Of a stretch of 64,000 bases of DNA, positions 25,292 through 34,151 are shown one piece after another (positions within the stretch are counted from its first letter, which is position 1; each line of letters starts with the position of its first letter). Below the pieces are notes generated by a model that made no database searches, was not told the origin of the DNA, and saw nothing but the letters and a program-made list of their open reading frames with translations. The position numbers and the translations under genes are program-made. Source of the stretch: CAIWHR01 sp039931775 (GTDB lineage Bacteria > Pseudomonadota > Gammaproteobacteria > Burkholderiales > Casimicrobiaceae); the NCBI GenBank assembly GCA_039931775.1, contig JBDTRG010000121.1, positions 1 through 64,000 of the forward strand. The letters are read 5' to 3'.

Positions 25292-26440
25292 CTAGGCCCG
25301 CAGTGCCCACACGGCGACAACGGTGACCGTCAGGTTGGCGAGCGCCAGGGGAAACATGAATTTCCACGCAAAGCGAAGCAACTGGTCCCAGCGAAAGCGC
25401 GGCAGCGTCCAGCGCACTAGGATCTGGAAGCTGCAAACGAGCAGGACCTTGACGAGGAACACGACGAGCTGGGTCACGACGATCAGCGCGTGGCCGATCG
25501 GAACGACGTGATGGCCGGGCAGGACCAAACCGTCGTCGGTCATGAAGGGCAGGTTGTAGCCGCCCAGGAACAGCGTCGTGAACAGTGCTCCGATAATGGC
25601 GATCTCGATGAACTCGGCGAACATGAACAGACCCATCTTCATTGCGCTGTACTCGGTGTAGTACCCGGCGATGAGCTCCGATTCCGCTTCCGGCAGGTCG
25701 AAGGGAATGCGCTTGTTCTCGGCGATGGCGGCGGTCATGAAGAGTATCGCCGCGAACGGCTGCAGGAAAACACCCCAGGCAGGCAGGAAGCCCAGCAACA
25801 CGCCGGACTGCTGCTGCGCGATCGCGTTGAGATCGACGGTGCCGTAGATGAGGATCAGCCCCAGGACGGTGAGACCCATGATCAGCTCATACGAGATCAT
25901 CTGCGAGCCGGCGCGGACGGCGCCCAGCAGCGAGAACTTGTTCGACGACGACCAGCCGGCGAGCATCGCGCCGATGATCGACAGTCCGCCGAACGCGAAG
26001 ACGACCAGCAGCCCGGCATCGATGCGCGCAATCTGCATCGGGTAGGTCCGGTCTCCGAACCATTCGGCCAGCGCCGGCACGCCGTGCAGCAGTGTCGCCG
26101 GGACGAGTGTGCCGCCAAAGGGAATGACCGCGAAAACCAGCAGCACCGGCGTGAACACGACCCACGGAGCGATGGCGTACGCGAAGGCGTCGTAGGTGTT
26201 TGGCCTGAAATCCTCCTTCAGCATCATCTTGATGCCGTCGGCGAGGCCGTGGAACAGCCCCAGCCAAACGAGCTTCCACTGAGTGAACGGAATGCGGACA
26301 TAAGCGCGATTCGCACCGATCCGGTCGGACATCACCGCCGCCTGCTTGCGCTCGACCCACGTCAGCACCGTACCGAAGACGAGCAGCACCGACACCGCGT
26401 AGGCGATGTAGACGACGTAGACGACGAGGTCCTGCATCAT
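25292..26440 (-). CDS. nuoH: NADH-quinone oxidoreductase subunit H (long form)
   Basis: 382 residues, against about 325-350 in most proteobacteria. Quinone-site signatures: 'WVERKQAAVMSDRIGANRAY' and 'IPFDLPEAESELIAGYYTEYS' (split: 'FDLPEAESELIAGY'). The extra length is mainly in periplasmic/loop segments after 'PFGGTLVPATLLHGV' and around 'LPFMTDDGLVLPGHHVVPIG'. ATG 26440 overlaps the nuoG stop by 4 bp. Confidence 0.94.
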   Translation of the reverse strand: MMQDLVVYVVYIAYAVSVLLVFGTVLTWVERKQAAVMSDRIGANRAYVRIPFTQWKLVWLGLFHGLADGIKMMLKEDFRPNTYDAFAYAIAPWVVFTPVLLVFAVIPFGGTLVPATLLHGVPALAEWFGDRTYPMQIARIDAGLLVVFAFGGLSIIGAMLAGWSSSNKFSLLGAVRAGSQMISYELIMGLTVLGLILIYGTVDLNAIAQQQSGVLLGFLPAWGVFLQPFAAILFMTAAIAENKRIPFDLPEAESELIAGYYTEYSAMKMGLFMFAEFIEIAIIGALFTTLFLGGYNLPFMTDDGLVLPGHHVVPIGHALIVVTQLVVFLVKVLLVCSFQILVRWTLPRFRWDQLLRFAWKFMFPLALANLTVTVVAVWALRA

Positions 26441-27879
26441 GTGCGGGCGACCGCGGTGGCCGCGATCTCGGCAAACAGCGTCTCGCTGTCGGCGACCGTG
26501 GGCTTCCTGGCGAAGCACGGCTCGAACGCGCTGACGACACCCTCGAAGTTCGTGTAGTGACCGTGGCGTTCGGTCTGGATGCTGATCGGGATGAATACGT
26601 CGGCGTGCCCGTTCTCCGGCTGCAGATACGCGTTCAGGAAAATGACCCGCGCACGCGCCGGCAGCCGCGCGAAGTCGAACCCTTCCCCCCAGACCAGGAT
26701 GAGGTCAATATCGGCGTCAAGTGCGGCAGCGCCGTCGTCCTGGCGCGGGAAGAGCGCTCGCGCCGCGGCAGAATTCGGATTCTTGTCCGCCCGGATGAGG
26801 AAATCGTCGTCGAGGCGCTCGCCGGGTTGCGGCGCCCAGTCGCGCTTGACGTACGAGGCGAACTGCCCTCCCAACGCCCGCTTGAAGGCGTCGAGCTCCT
26901 CGTTGGACCCCCAGCTCGAGACCATGGCGACAGGGTGCTTCGCCCCGTCGATCAGGCGCCGCGCGGCCCCGATTGCCGCGTCGAGCTCCACGGGCTTGCC
27001 TTTCAGCATCGCCTGCACGGCGCGGGGCCGCTCGAAAATCTGCGCGAGATCGCGCCCCTTGTTGCAGATCCACGGGCCGTTGACCTGCGGGTTGTCGAGC
27101 GGTGTGACGCGCTCGATCCGCGTGTTCTGGCCGGCATCGAGGGCGTTCAACTTCCATTCGGGCTTGCGATGCCAGATATGTACGGCGCACCCACGTGCGC
27201 AGCCCGGGCAGACGGACGGGGTCGGCTTCAGGTACCAGACGCGCGACTTGTACAGGAACGAGCGCGACAAGAGCGCCCCCACCGGGCAGAGGTCGACGAT
27301 GTTGTCGGAATACGGGTCGGCGTCGAGCGCCCCATCCTCGGCGGCGCGCACCAGCGAGGCGTCGCCGCGCTGCGTGATGCCCAGCGCATTCGACTTCGAG
27401 ATTTCTCGGGTAAAGCGCACGCAGCGCGAACAGACGATGCAGCGCTCGTTGTCCAGCACGATGCGCTCCGACAGCGGGTGGAACTTGGTCGCGTGCACCT
27501 TGGGGTCGCGCGACATCGACGGCTCGCCGTTGTACTTGTAGTGGTAATCCTGAAGGGTGCATTCCCCGGCCTTGTCGCAAATGCCGCAGTCGACCGGGTG
27601 ATTGAGCGTGACGAGCTGCATGATCGACTTGCGGTACGCCTTCACGACGTCCGAGTCGGTGAGCACGCGCAGGCCCTCGGTGACCGGCATGTTGCAGGAG
27701 ATCTCCACCCAGCTGCGCCCCTCGACCTGGACGCAGCAGATCCGGCAGTTGCCGGCGACCGACAGCTTCGGGTGCCAGCAGAAATACGGGATGTAGAACC
27801 CGTTGGCGAGCGCCGCCTGCAGCACGGATTGGTCGCGCTCCGCCTGGACCGACTTGCCGTTTATGAAGATCTCGGGCAT
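26437..27879 (-). CDS. nuoG: NADH-quinone oxidoreductase subunit G (short form)
   Basis: 480 residues, much shorter than the usual 690-900. N-terminal clusters are intact: N1b ('CWHPKLSVAGNCRICC'), N5 ('HPVDCGICDKAGEC') and N4 ('CIVCSRCVRF', 'CPVGAL'). A further 'CPGCARGC' with a later 'ICNKGRD' matches the extra N7 site. The molybdopterin-oxidoreductase-like C-terminal domain is cut to about 240 residues. Reading frame and downstream overlap with nuoH look clean, so this is a compact variant rather than a frameshift. Confidence 0.92.
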   Translation of the reverse strand: MPEIFINGKSVQAERDQSVLQAALANGFYIPYFCWHPKLSVAGNCRICCVQVEGRSWVEISCNMPVTEGLRVLTDSDVVKAYRKSIMQLVTLNHPVDCGICDKAGECTLQDYHYKYNGEPSMSRDPKVHATKFHPLSERIVLDNERCIVCSRCVRFTREISKSNALGITQRGDASLVRAAEDGALDADPYSDNIVDLCPVGALLSRSFLYKSRVWYLKPTPSVCPGCARGCAVHIWHRKPEWKLNALDAGQNTRIERVTPLDNPQVNGPWICNKGRDLAQIFERPRAVQAMLKGKPVELDAAIGAARRLIDGAKHPVAMVSSWGSNEELDAFKRALGGQFASYVKRDWAPQPGERLDDDFLIRADKNPNSAAARALFPRQDDGAAALDADIDLILVWGEGFDFARLPARARVIFLNAYLQPENGHADVFIPISIQTERHGHYTNFEGVVSAFEPCFARKPTVADSETLFAEIAATAVART

Positions 27880-29165
27880 TCCAGCGTTCCGTTGAATCGC
27901 GAGCGCTTATGCTCGATGCAGTACTCGAACTCGTCGCGGAATTTATTGAGGATGCCGCTCGTCGCGTAGCCGGCGGCGTCGCCCATCCCGCAGATGGTCG
28001 TGCCGTCGTTCCACTTCGAGATCTGGTACAGGCGCTCGATGTCCTCGGCGCGGCCTTCGCCTGCCACGATGCGGTCGATGATCCGGTGCAGCCAGCCCAT
28101 GCCCTCGCGGCAGGGCGTGCATTGGCCGCAGGACTCGTGGTGGTAGAAGCGCAGCAGCACCTGCAGCAGGCGGACCATGCAGGTGCCGTCAGCGATCGCA
28201 ACCATACCGCCGGAGCCCATCGACGAGCCGGCCGCCTCGAGGTCTTCGTTGCAGAGGCGCAACGGCTTCATCTCCGGTCCGGTCAGGATCTTCGTCGAGA
28301 TGCCGCCGGGGATGATCCCCTTGAGCTCGCGTCCGCCGAGGATGCCGCCGCAGTCATCAAAGATGAACTTGGCCCACGGGTAACCGTACTCGATCTCGTA
28401 GACGCCCGGCCGGTTGACGTGGCCCGAGATGGAGATGAGCCGGGTGCCAGGGCTCTTCTCGGTGCCGACCTTCTTGAACGCCGCTCCCCCATTGGCGATG
28501 ATGCCAACGATGTTGGAGAGCGTCTCGACGTTGTTGACGACCGTGGGCCGTTGGTAGAGCCCGCGCACCGTCAGGCGCGGCGGACGGTTGCGCGGGTAGC
28601 CGCGCTTGCCTTCGATCGAGGTGAGCAGCGCCGATGCCTCGCCGCACACGTACGATCCCGCGCCGCGGTAGATGACGAGGTCGCACGCGAATTCGCTTCC
28701 CAGGATACCTTCGCCCAGGCGGCCGGACGCATACGCCTCCTCCACCGCCGCTGCGAGCCGGTGGTACGGCTGATCGAACTCGCCGCGGATGTACACGAAG
28801 GCATGTCGGACCTGCAGCGCGTACGCCGCGATCAGCATCGACTCGATCAGCAGGTGCGGCGCGTATTCGAGGATCCAGCGATCCTTGAACGTGCCCGGTT
28901 CCCCCTCGTCGGCGTTGGCGCACAGGTAGTGAGGCTGGCCGTCGTTCAGATGGACGACGGCCCATTTGCGACCCATCGGGAACCCTGCGCCGCCGCGGCC
29001 CTGTATGCCGGAAGCCATGACCTCCTTCGCGACCTCTTCCGCCTTCATCTCCGTCAAGACCTTGGCCAGCGTCGCATACCCGCCCCGCGCACGGTACTCG
29101 ACCAACGTGTGCGATGTGGCCGTGACCGGAAAAGTCATCAGCAACTTGGTGTCAGGCATGGGCAT
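27861..29165 (-). CDS. nuoF: NADH-quinone oxidoreductase subunit F
   Basis: 434 residues, the NADH- and FMN-binding subunit. 'GRGGAGFPMGRKW' and 'ANADEGEPGTFKDR' form the FMN/NADH site. 'ESCGQCTPCREG' near residue 355 plus a later Cys bind [4Fe-4S] N3. It overlaps nuoG by 19 bp. ATG at 29165; a second in-frame ATG two codons later is equally possible. Confidence 0.95.
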   Translation of the reverse strand: MPMPDTKLLMTFPVTATSHTLVEYRARGGYATLAKVLTEMKAEEVAKEVMASGIQGRGGAGFPMGRKWAVVHLNDGQPHYLCANADEGEPGTFKDRWILEYAPHLLIESMLIAAYALQVRHAFVYIRGEFDQPYHRLAAAVEEAYASGRLGEGILGSEFACDLVIYRGAGSYVCGEASALLTSIEGKRGYPRNRPPRLTVRGLYQRPTVVNNVETLSNIVGIIANGGAAFKKVGTEKSPGTRLISISGHVNRPGVYEIEYGYPWAKFIFDDCGGILGGRELKGIIPGGISTKILTGPEMKPLRLCNEDLEAAGSSMGSGGMVAIADGTCMVRLLQVLLRFYHHESCGQCTPCREGMGWLHRIIDRIVAGEGRAEDIERLYQISKWNDGTTICGMGDAAGYATSGILNKFRDEFEYCIEHKRSRFNGTLECPRSS

Positions 29166-29625
29166 CCAGCGAATCGAGCAACGCGTCGATCGACTCCGGG
29201 CTCACGGCTGCATGGTGCGTTTCGTTGATGATCACCATCGGTGCGCTCCCGCAGGCCGCGATGCATTCGACGGTCGACAGCGTGAAGCGCCCGTCACGGG
29301 TGGACTCGCCCACGTTGATGCCGAGCCTCCTGGTGAGGTGGTCGACGAGCCGTTCCGCTCCCAGCAGCGAGCAGGACAGGTTGCGACAGACCTGAATGTG
29401 AAACCGGCCGATAGGCTTGCGGCGGAACTGCGTGTAGTAGCTCAACACCTCCTCGATCTGGATGCGGGGGACGCCTAGATACTCGACCAGCTCCTCGATG
29501 TCCGTATTCGCTACGTAACCCCGATCCTCCTGAATGCGCCGCAGGCACGGCAGCACCAGCGACGATTTGAAGTCCGCGGGATAGCGCGTGCGCAGCTTCT
29601 CGAACTCCGGAATCAGGTGTTTCAT
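29152..29625 (-). CDS. nuoE: NADH-quinone oxidoreductase subunit E
   Basis: 157 residues, thioredoxin-like [2Fe-2S] N1a subunit: 'CRNLSCSLLGAERL' and 'VECIAACGSAPMV' provide four cysteines. 'VLSYYTQFRRKPIGRFHIQV' is typical. ATG at 29625 chosen over an in-frame GTG inside the nuoD end. Confidence 0.94.
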   Translation of the reverse strand: MKHLIPEFEKLRTRYPADFKSSLVLPCLRRIQEDRGYVANTDIEELVEYLGVPRIQIEEVLSYYTQFRRKPIGRFHIQVCRNLSCSLLGAERLVDHLTRRLGINVGESTRDGRFTLSTVECIAACGSAPMVIINETHHAAVSPESIDALLDSLDAHA

Positions 29626-29632
29626 CGAGTTT

Positions 29633-30862
29633 TCAACGGTCACACTCGCCGCCGATCATGTTGACCGAGCCGAACGTCGGGATGATGTCGGCCAGCTGGT
29701 AGCCTTCGAGCAGCCGGTGCACGCCGCCCATATGCACGAAGCTCGGTGAGCGCACGTGGAACCTGTAGGGCATTCCACCGCCGGTGCTGACCAGGAAGAA
29801 ACCGAGTTCGCCATTGGGCGCCTCCTGCGCCGTGTAGACCTCGCCAGGCGGGACATCCGGACCGTCCATGATCAGCTTGAAGTGGTTGATCAGCGACTCG
29901 ATCTCCGTGTAGACCAGCTGCTTTTCCGGCAGCGTGCAGCGGCGGTCGTCGACGTTGATGGGTCCGACGGGCAGCATCTCCACGAGCTGCCGAATCATGT
30001 ACACCGACTCGTCCATCTCGCGCATCCGCACGTAGTACCGGTCGTAGTTGTCGCCGTTGATGCCGACCGGAACCTCGAAGTCGAGTTCCGCGTAGGCGAG
30101 GTACGGCGCATCCTTGCGCAGGTCGCGCGGCGCACCGGTCGAGCGCAGGATCGGCCCGGTGAATCCCCAGTTGATCGCGTCGGCCGCCGAGATGACGCCG
30201 ACGTTGCGCGTGCGGTCGATGAAGATGCGATTGCGGTCCATCAGTCCGTGAATCCGCGCGATGAACACTTCGTATTGGTCGAGGATCTCTTTGAGGCGTG
30301 CGAGCCACCCGTCCGGAAGGTCGCGGGCGAGCCCGCCGACGCGGCCGTAGGTGTAAGTGACTCGCGCACCCGTCAGCTGCGCGAGGTGCTCGTAAACGTA
30401 GTCGCGGATCATCACCAGGTACAGGAACGCGGTCATCGCGCCCAGCTCCATCAGCGACGCGGCCACGCAGGTCAGGTGGTCGGCGATGCGCGAGTACTCC
30501 GAGAGCAGTGTGCGCAGGTACCGGCAGCGCGGCGTGATCTCGACGTCCATCAGAGTCTCGACCGCTTCGCAATAGGCGAAATTGTTGATGAGGCCCGAGC
30601 AGTAGTTGAGCCGATCGACGTAGGGGATGAGGTTGTGCCAGGTGTGGTCCTCGCACTCCTTCTCGAAGCCGCGATGCAGGTAGCCGCAATGCACGTCGAC
30701 GCGCTCGACTTTCTCGCCGTCGAGCGCCGCGATCACCTGAATGGTCCCGTGCGTCGCCGGGTGCGACGGGCCGATGTTGACTACGACGGCGTCGTCGCGT
30801 ACGCCACGTTCGAAAGCCGGGCGGACGGGGTTCGGAAGGCCGATGTCGCGCGGGGGGCTCAT
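29633..30862 (-). CDS. nuoD: NADH-quinone oxidoreductase subunit D
   Basis: 409 residues, the 49-kDa-type quinone-site subunit. 'NIGPSHPATHGTIQVIAALDG' region (His-Pro-Ala-Thr-His-Gly), 'GYLHRGFEKECEDHTWHN' and 'YRFHVRSPSFVHMGG' are diagnostic. nuoC and nuoD are separate, unlike the E. coli nuoCD fusion. Confidence 0.95.
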   Translation of the reverse strand: MSPPRDIGLPNPVRPAFERGVRDDAVVVNIGPSHPATHGTIQVIAALDGEKVERVDVHCGYLHRGFEKECEDHTWHNLIPYVDRLNYCSGLINNFAYCEAVETLMDVEITPRCRYLRTLLSEYSRIADHLTCVAASLMELGAMTAFLYLVMIRDYVYEHLAQLTGARVTYTYGRVGGLARDLPDGWLARLKEILDQYEVFIARIHGLMDRNRIFIDRTRNVGVISAADAINWGFTGPILRSTGAPRDLRKDAPYLAYAELDFEVPVGINGDNYDRYYVRMREMDESVYMIRQLVEMLPVGPINVDDRRCTLPEKQLVYTEIESLINHFKLIMDGPDVPPGEVYTAQEAPNGELGFFLVSTGGGMPYRFHVRSPSFVHMGGVHRLLEGYQLADIIPTFGSVNMIGGECDR

Positions 30863-30873
30863 CGTCGTGCCGG

Positions 30874-31347
30874 TCACTTCCGATAAGGAACGAGCGGCTG
30901 TTCCTTGAGCTTCGGGTAATCCTTGCGCAGCGGATGGCCGACGAAACCTTCGTAAAGAAGGATCGGCCGCAGGTCGGGATTGCCGCGAAAGCCGATCCCG
31001 TACATCTCGTGGCATTCGCGTTCCATGAAGCCCGCGGAGCCGTAAAGTGAAACGAGCGAGTCCACGACCGGGTCCGCTTCGGACAAACGCGTTTTCAAGC
31101 GCACGCGGAAGAAATGCGCGGTCGAATAGAAGTGATACACGACGTCGAACCGCGGTGTCCGGCCCGGCCAGTCGACAGCGGTGACGTCCAGAAACAGATC
31201 GAAGCCGAACTCCGACGCGAGGCGGCGCGCGGTGCGCTGCACTTCACCGGCCGGAATCTCGAGCACGAGCGTCCCGTGCGACAAGCTCGCCACGCCGCCT
31301 TCGGGCACGAGTTCCCTTTGGATCTGATCCCGGATCGCGGTCGACAT
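30874..31347 (-). CDS. nuoC: NADH-quinone oxidoreductase subunit C
   Basis: 157 residues, 30-kDa subunit signature 'ERECHEMYGIGFRGNPDLRP' followed by 'HPLRKDYP'. It lies 11 bp before nuoD and 2 bp after nuoB. Confidence 0.94.
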   Translation of the reverse strand: MSTAIRDQIQRELVPEGGVASLSHGTLVLEIPAGEVQRTARRLASEFGFDLFLDVTAVDWPGRTPRFDVVYHFYSTAHFFRVRLKTRLSEADPVVDSLVSLYGSAGFMERECHEMYGIGFRGNPDLRPILLYEGFVGHPLRKDYPKLKEQPLVPYRK

Positions 31348-31349
31348 GC

Positions 31350-31865
31350 TCAGAAGTTCGCTGTGATGATCGGATGGTGCGACCCCGCGATGCGGTCCTG
31401 CAGCTTCATGATCGCGTCGATGACCGTTTCCGGTCGGGGCGGACAGCCGGGGACGTAGATGTCCACCGGAATGATCTTGTCGATCCCAGCGACCGCGGCG
31501 TAGTTCTGGTAGAAGCCTCCGCTGGTCGCGCACGCGCCGAACGCCATCACCCACTTCGGCTCGCACATCTGCTCGTATACGCGCAAGAGTACCGGCGCCT
31601 GCTTGTGCGTGAGCGTACCGACAACCATCAGCAGGTCGGACTGCCGGGGCGAGAACCGCGGCAGCGCGGCGCCAAAGCGATCGGTGTCGTAGGGCGTGGA
31701 GCTCACGGCCATGAACTCCATCGCACAGCACGCGGTGACGAACGGATACGGAAAGAGCGAGAACTTGCGCGCCCAGCCGACGAACTCGTCCTTCTTCGTC
31801 GAAAAGTATTCGAACGCCGGCGAGCGCGCGGTCGACGGGACGATCGGGATCGTGGTCCGCGCCAT
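31350..31865 (-). CDS. nuoB: NADH-quinone oxidoreductase subunit B
   Basis: 171 residues, carries the last cluster N2 before quinone: tandem cysteines 'VTACCAMEFMA', then 'GACATSGGF' and 'PGCPPRPE'. ATG at 31865, 2 bp after the nuoA stop. Confidence 0.95.
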   Translation of the reverse strand: MARTTIPIVPSTARSPAFEYFSTKKDEFVGWARKFSLFPYPFVTACCAMEFMAVSSTPYDTDRFGAALPRFSPRQSDLLMVVGTLTHKQAPVLLRVYEQMCEPKWVMAFGACATSGGFYQNYAAVAGIDKIIPVDIYVPGCPPRPETVIDAIMKLQDRIAGSHHPIITANF

Positions 31866-31867
31866 CG

Positions 31868-32233
31868 CTATTCGGTCACCGTATCCAGCAATCCCGACTG
31901 GTAAACGTACAGCAGGATCAGCACCAGCAGGAACGCGAAGACGAAGAACGTGAACAGCATGAACCCGGTCAGCGGTTGCGCGCCGAGCGCCCAGATGAAC
32001 AGAAACACGGTCTCGAGATCGAACAGCATGAATGCGATGGCGACGCCGTAATACTTGATGGGGACCGCTTTGGTGTTGCGCGTGTCGACCGGGGTCGCGC
32101 CGCACTCGAAGGGCTCGAGCTTCAAAGCCGTCGCGACCGGTTTCGGCCCGAGGTAACGGTTCATCACCAGCGTGACGAACACGAACGCAAGGATCGCGGA
32201 CAGATAGAGCAGGAAGACGACGTACGGATTCAT
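31868..32233 (-). CDS. nuoA: NADH-quinone oxidoreductase subunit A
   Basis: 121 residues, three membrane helices, with 'KLEPFECGATP' in the loop that contacts the quinone site and 'FLIFDLE'-type 'FMLFDLETVFLF'. First gene of the operon, behind an FNR-type promoter. Confidence 0.94.
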   Translation of the reverse strand: MNPYVVFLLYLSAILAFVFVTLVMNRYLGPKPVATALKLEPFECGATPVDTRNTKAVPIKYYGVAIAFMLFDLETVFLFIWALGAQPLTGFMLFTFFVFAFLLVLILLYVYQSGLLDTVTE

Positions 32234-32256
32234 TCGCTGGACCTTCCCTGGCCATT

Positions 32257-32298
32257 ACAGTAGGCGTCCAGACCCTGCGCTCGTTTGATTTAAGTCAA
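32257..32298 (-). promoter_or_regulatory. nuoA: FNR-type promoter of the nuo operon
   Basis: On the minus strand TTGAC-TTAA-ATCAA (32298-32285) is followed by TACTGT at 32262-32257. That hexamer occupies -12 to -7 when the box is centred at exactly -41.5, with the transcript start near 32250, 17 bp before nuoA. In the plus direction the same box could also serve lldP, but no good -10 is seen there. Confidence 0.68.
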
Positions 32299-32464
32299 CC
32301 GGATACGCGAATGCGACGGGTACCGCGCAGCGAAGCCGGGCTATCGACGGCTGGTGTCCGGACATGACATGGATCAAGACGCACGGGACACCCGCAGAGT
32401 AAGTTTCGCGAGCATCGGGTACCGGGTCTTTTCCCGGAAGCCTGCCGTCCACTGGGGGGGCAAC

Positions 32465-34126
32465 ATGAACTGGTCACAGGTCTACGATCCTCTTGGCAAC
32501 CAGGTGCTCTCGACGATTGTCGCCGGGCTCCCGATCATCGTGCTGCTGGGAAGCCTCGCGTTCTTTCACATCAAGGCGCACTGGGCCGCGATTTTCGGAT
32601 TGATCGTCGCGTTGGCGGTTGCGGTATTCGTCTACGGAATGCCGGCGGGCATGGCCGGTAAGTCGGCGCTTTACGGCGCGCTGTTCGGACTGCTACCGAT
32701 CGGCTGGATCGTCCTCAACGTCATATTCATGTATCAGTTGACGAACGACGCCGGGCTTTTCGACGTGCTGCAGAAGAGCATCACCGGCGTCACGACCGAC
32801 CGTCGCCTCCAGCTGCTTCTGGTCGCCTTCTGCTTCGGTGCATTTTTCGAGGGTGCTGCGGGCTTCGGGACACCGGTCGCCGTGACCGCGGCGATCATGA
32901 TGGGACTGGGATTCAAGCCGCTCGCCGCGGCGGGGCTCTCGCTCATCGCCAATACCGCGCCGGTCGCTTTCGGCGCGCTGGGCACGCCGATCGTGGTGCT
33001 GGCCGCCGTCACGGGGCTCGACCTGCAGGCGTTAAGCTCGATGGTCGGCCGGCAGTTGCCGTTCTTCTCCGTGCTGGTGCCGTTCTGGCTGATCTGGGCC
33101 TTCGTCGGCTTCCGGCGCATGATCGAGATTTGGCCAGCGATCCTGGTCGCGGGTGTGTCGTTCGCGGTGCCGCAGTTCCTGGTGTCGAACTATCACGGGC
33201 CGTGGCTCGTCGACGTGGTCGCCGCGATCTGCTCGATGGGCGCGCTGACGCTGTTCCTCAAGGTCTGGCATCCGAAGCAGGTGTGGACCAGCACGTCGCG
33301 CGACGGCGCGACGATGTCGTATGCCGACGCCGAGGCGGGCGCAGTGCGCCACGGCTTCTCGCGCGCGCAGATCGTCAAGGCGTGGACGCCGTGGGTGATC
33401 CTGAGCGTGCTGGTCTTCCTCTGGGGGCTACCGCAAATGAAAGCGCTGCTCAACGACATCTCGGCCCCCAAATTCCCGATCGACGGCCTGCACAACCTGG
33501 TGGTGCGCATGCCGCCCATCGTCGCGAAACCCACCCCGGAAGCCGCCGTCTACGTGCTCAACTGGCTGTCGGCCACCGGCTCGGGCATCCTGATCGCGGC
33601 AATCATCGCGGGACTGGTGATGGGAATCTCGATTCCGAAAATGGCGCAAACCTACGGCAGGACGCTGAAGCTCGTCCGATTCTCGCTGCTGACGATCGCC
33701 GCGATGCTGGCGCTTGGCTTCACGACCAAGGGAGCGGGACTCGACTCGACGCTCGGGCTCGCATTCGCCCACGCCGGCTGGATGTATCCGTTCTTCGGCG
33801 CGATGCTGGGCTGGCTCGGCGTGGCGCTGACCGGCTCCGACACGTCGTCCAACGTGCTGTTCGGTGGACTGCAGAAGGTCTCGGCCGAGCAGCTCGGCCT
33901 GTCGCCGGTGCTGATGGCGGCCGCCAACAGCTCGGGCGGCGTGATGGGCAAGATGATCGACGCACAGAGCATCGTTGTCGCGTCGACCGCCACGCAGTGG
34001 TACGGCCACGAAGGCGACATCCTCCGCTACGTCTTCTTCCACAGCCTCGCGCTGGCCGCGCTGATGGGTCTGCTGATCATGGCTCAGGCCTACGTCTACC
34101 CGTTCACGGCGCTGGTCGTGCACTGA
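32465..34126 (+). CDS. lldP: L-lactate permease
   Basis: 553 residues, about 12-13 membrane helices, LctP family. 'MNWSQVYDPLGNQVLSTIVA' opens like other lactate permeases; 'FEGAAGFGTPVAVTAAIM', 'GALGTPIVVLAAVTG' and 'TGSDTSSNVLFGGLQ' are conserved. The ATG at 32465 is preceded by a G-rich ribosome-binding site; the frame extends upstream but without family similarity. A 10-bp perfect palindrome TGTCCGGACA at 32355-32364 upstream could be an operator (weak). It starts a five-gene lactate cluster. Confidence 0.93.
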   Translation: MNWSQVYDPLGNQVLSTIVAGLPIIVLLGSLAFFHIKAHWAAIFGLIVALAVAVFVYGMPAGMAGKSALYGALFGLLPIGWIVLNVIFMYQLTNDAGLFDVLQKSITGVTTDRRLQLLLVAFCFGAFFEGAAGFGTPVAVTAAIMMGLGFKPLAAAGLSLIANTAPVAFGALGTPIVVLAAVTGLDLQALSSMVGRQLPFFSVLVPFWLIWAFVGFRRMIEIWPAILVAGVSFAVPQFLVSNYHGPWLVDVVAAICSMGALTLFLKVWHPKQVWTSTSRDGATMSYADAEAGAVRHGFSRAQIVKAWTPWVILSVLVFLWGLPQMKALLNDISAPKFPIDGLHNLVVRMPPIVAKPTPEAAVYVLNWLSATGSGILIAAIIAGLVMGISIPKMAQTYGRTLKLVRFSLLTIAAMLALGFTTKGAGLDSTLGLAFAHAGWMYPFFGAMLGWLGVALTGSDTSSNVLFGGLQKVSAEQLGLSPVLMAAANSSGGVMGKMIDAQSIVVASTATQWYGHEGDILRYVFFHSLALAALMGLLIMAQAYVYPFTALVVH

Positions 34127-34151
34127 GCGCGAACCCAGCGGACGCGCCACC

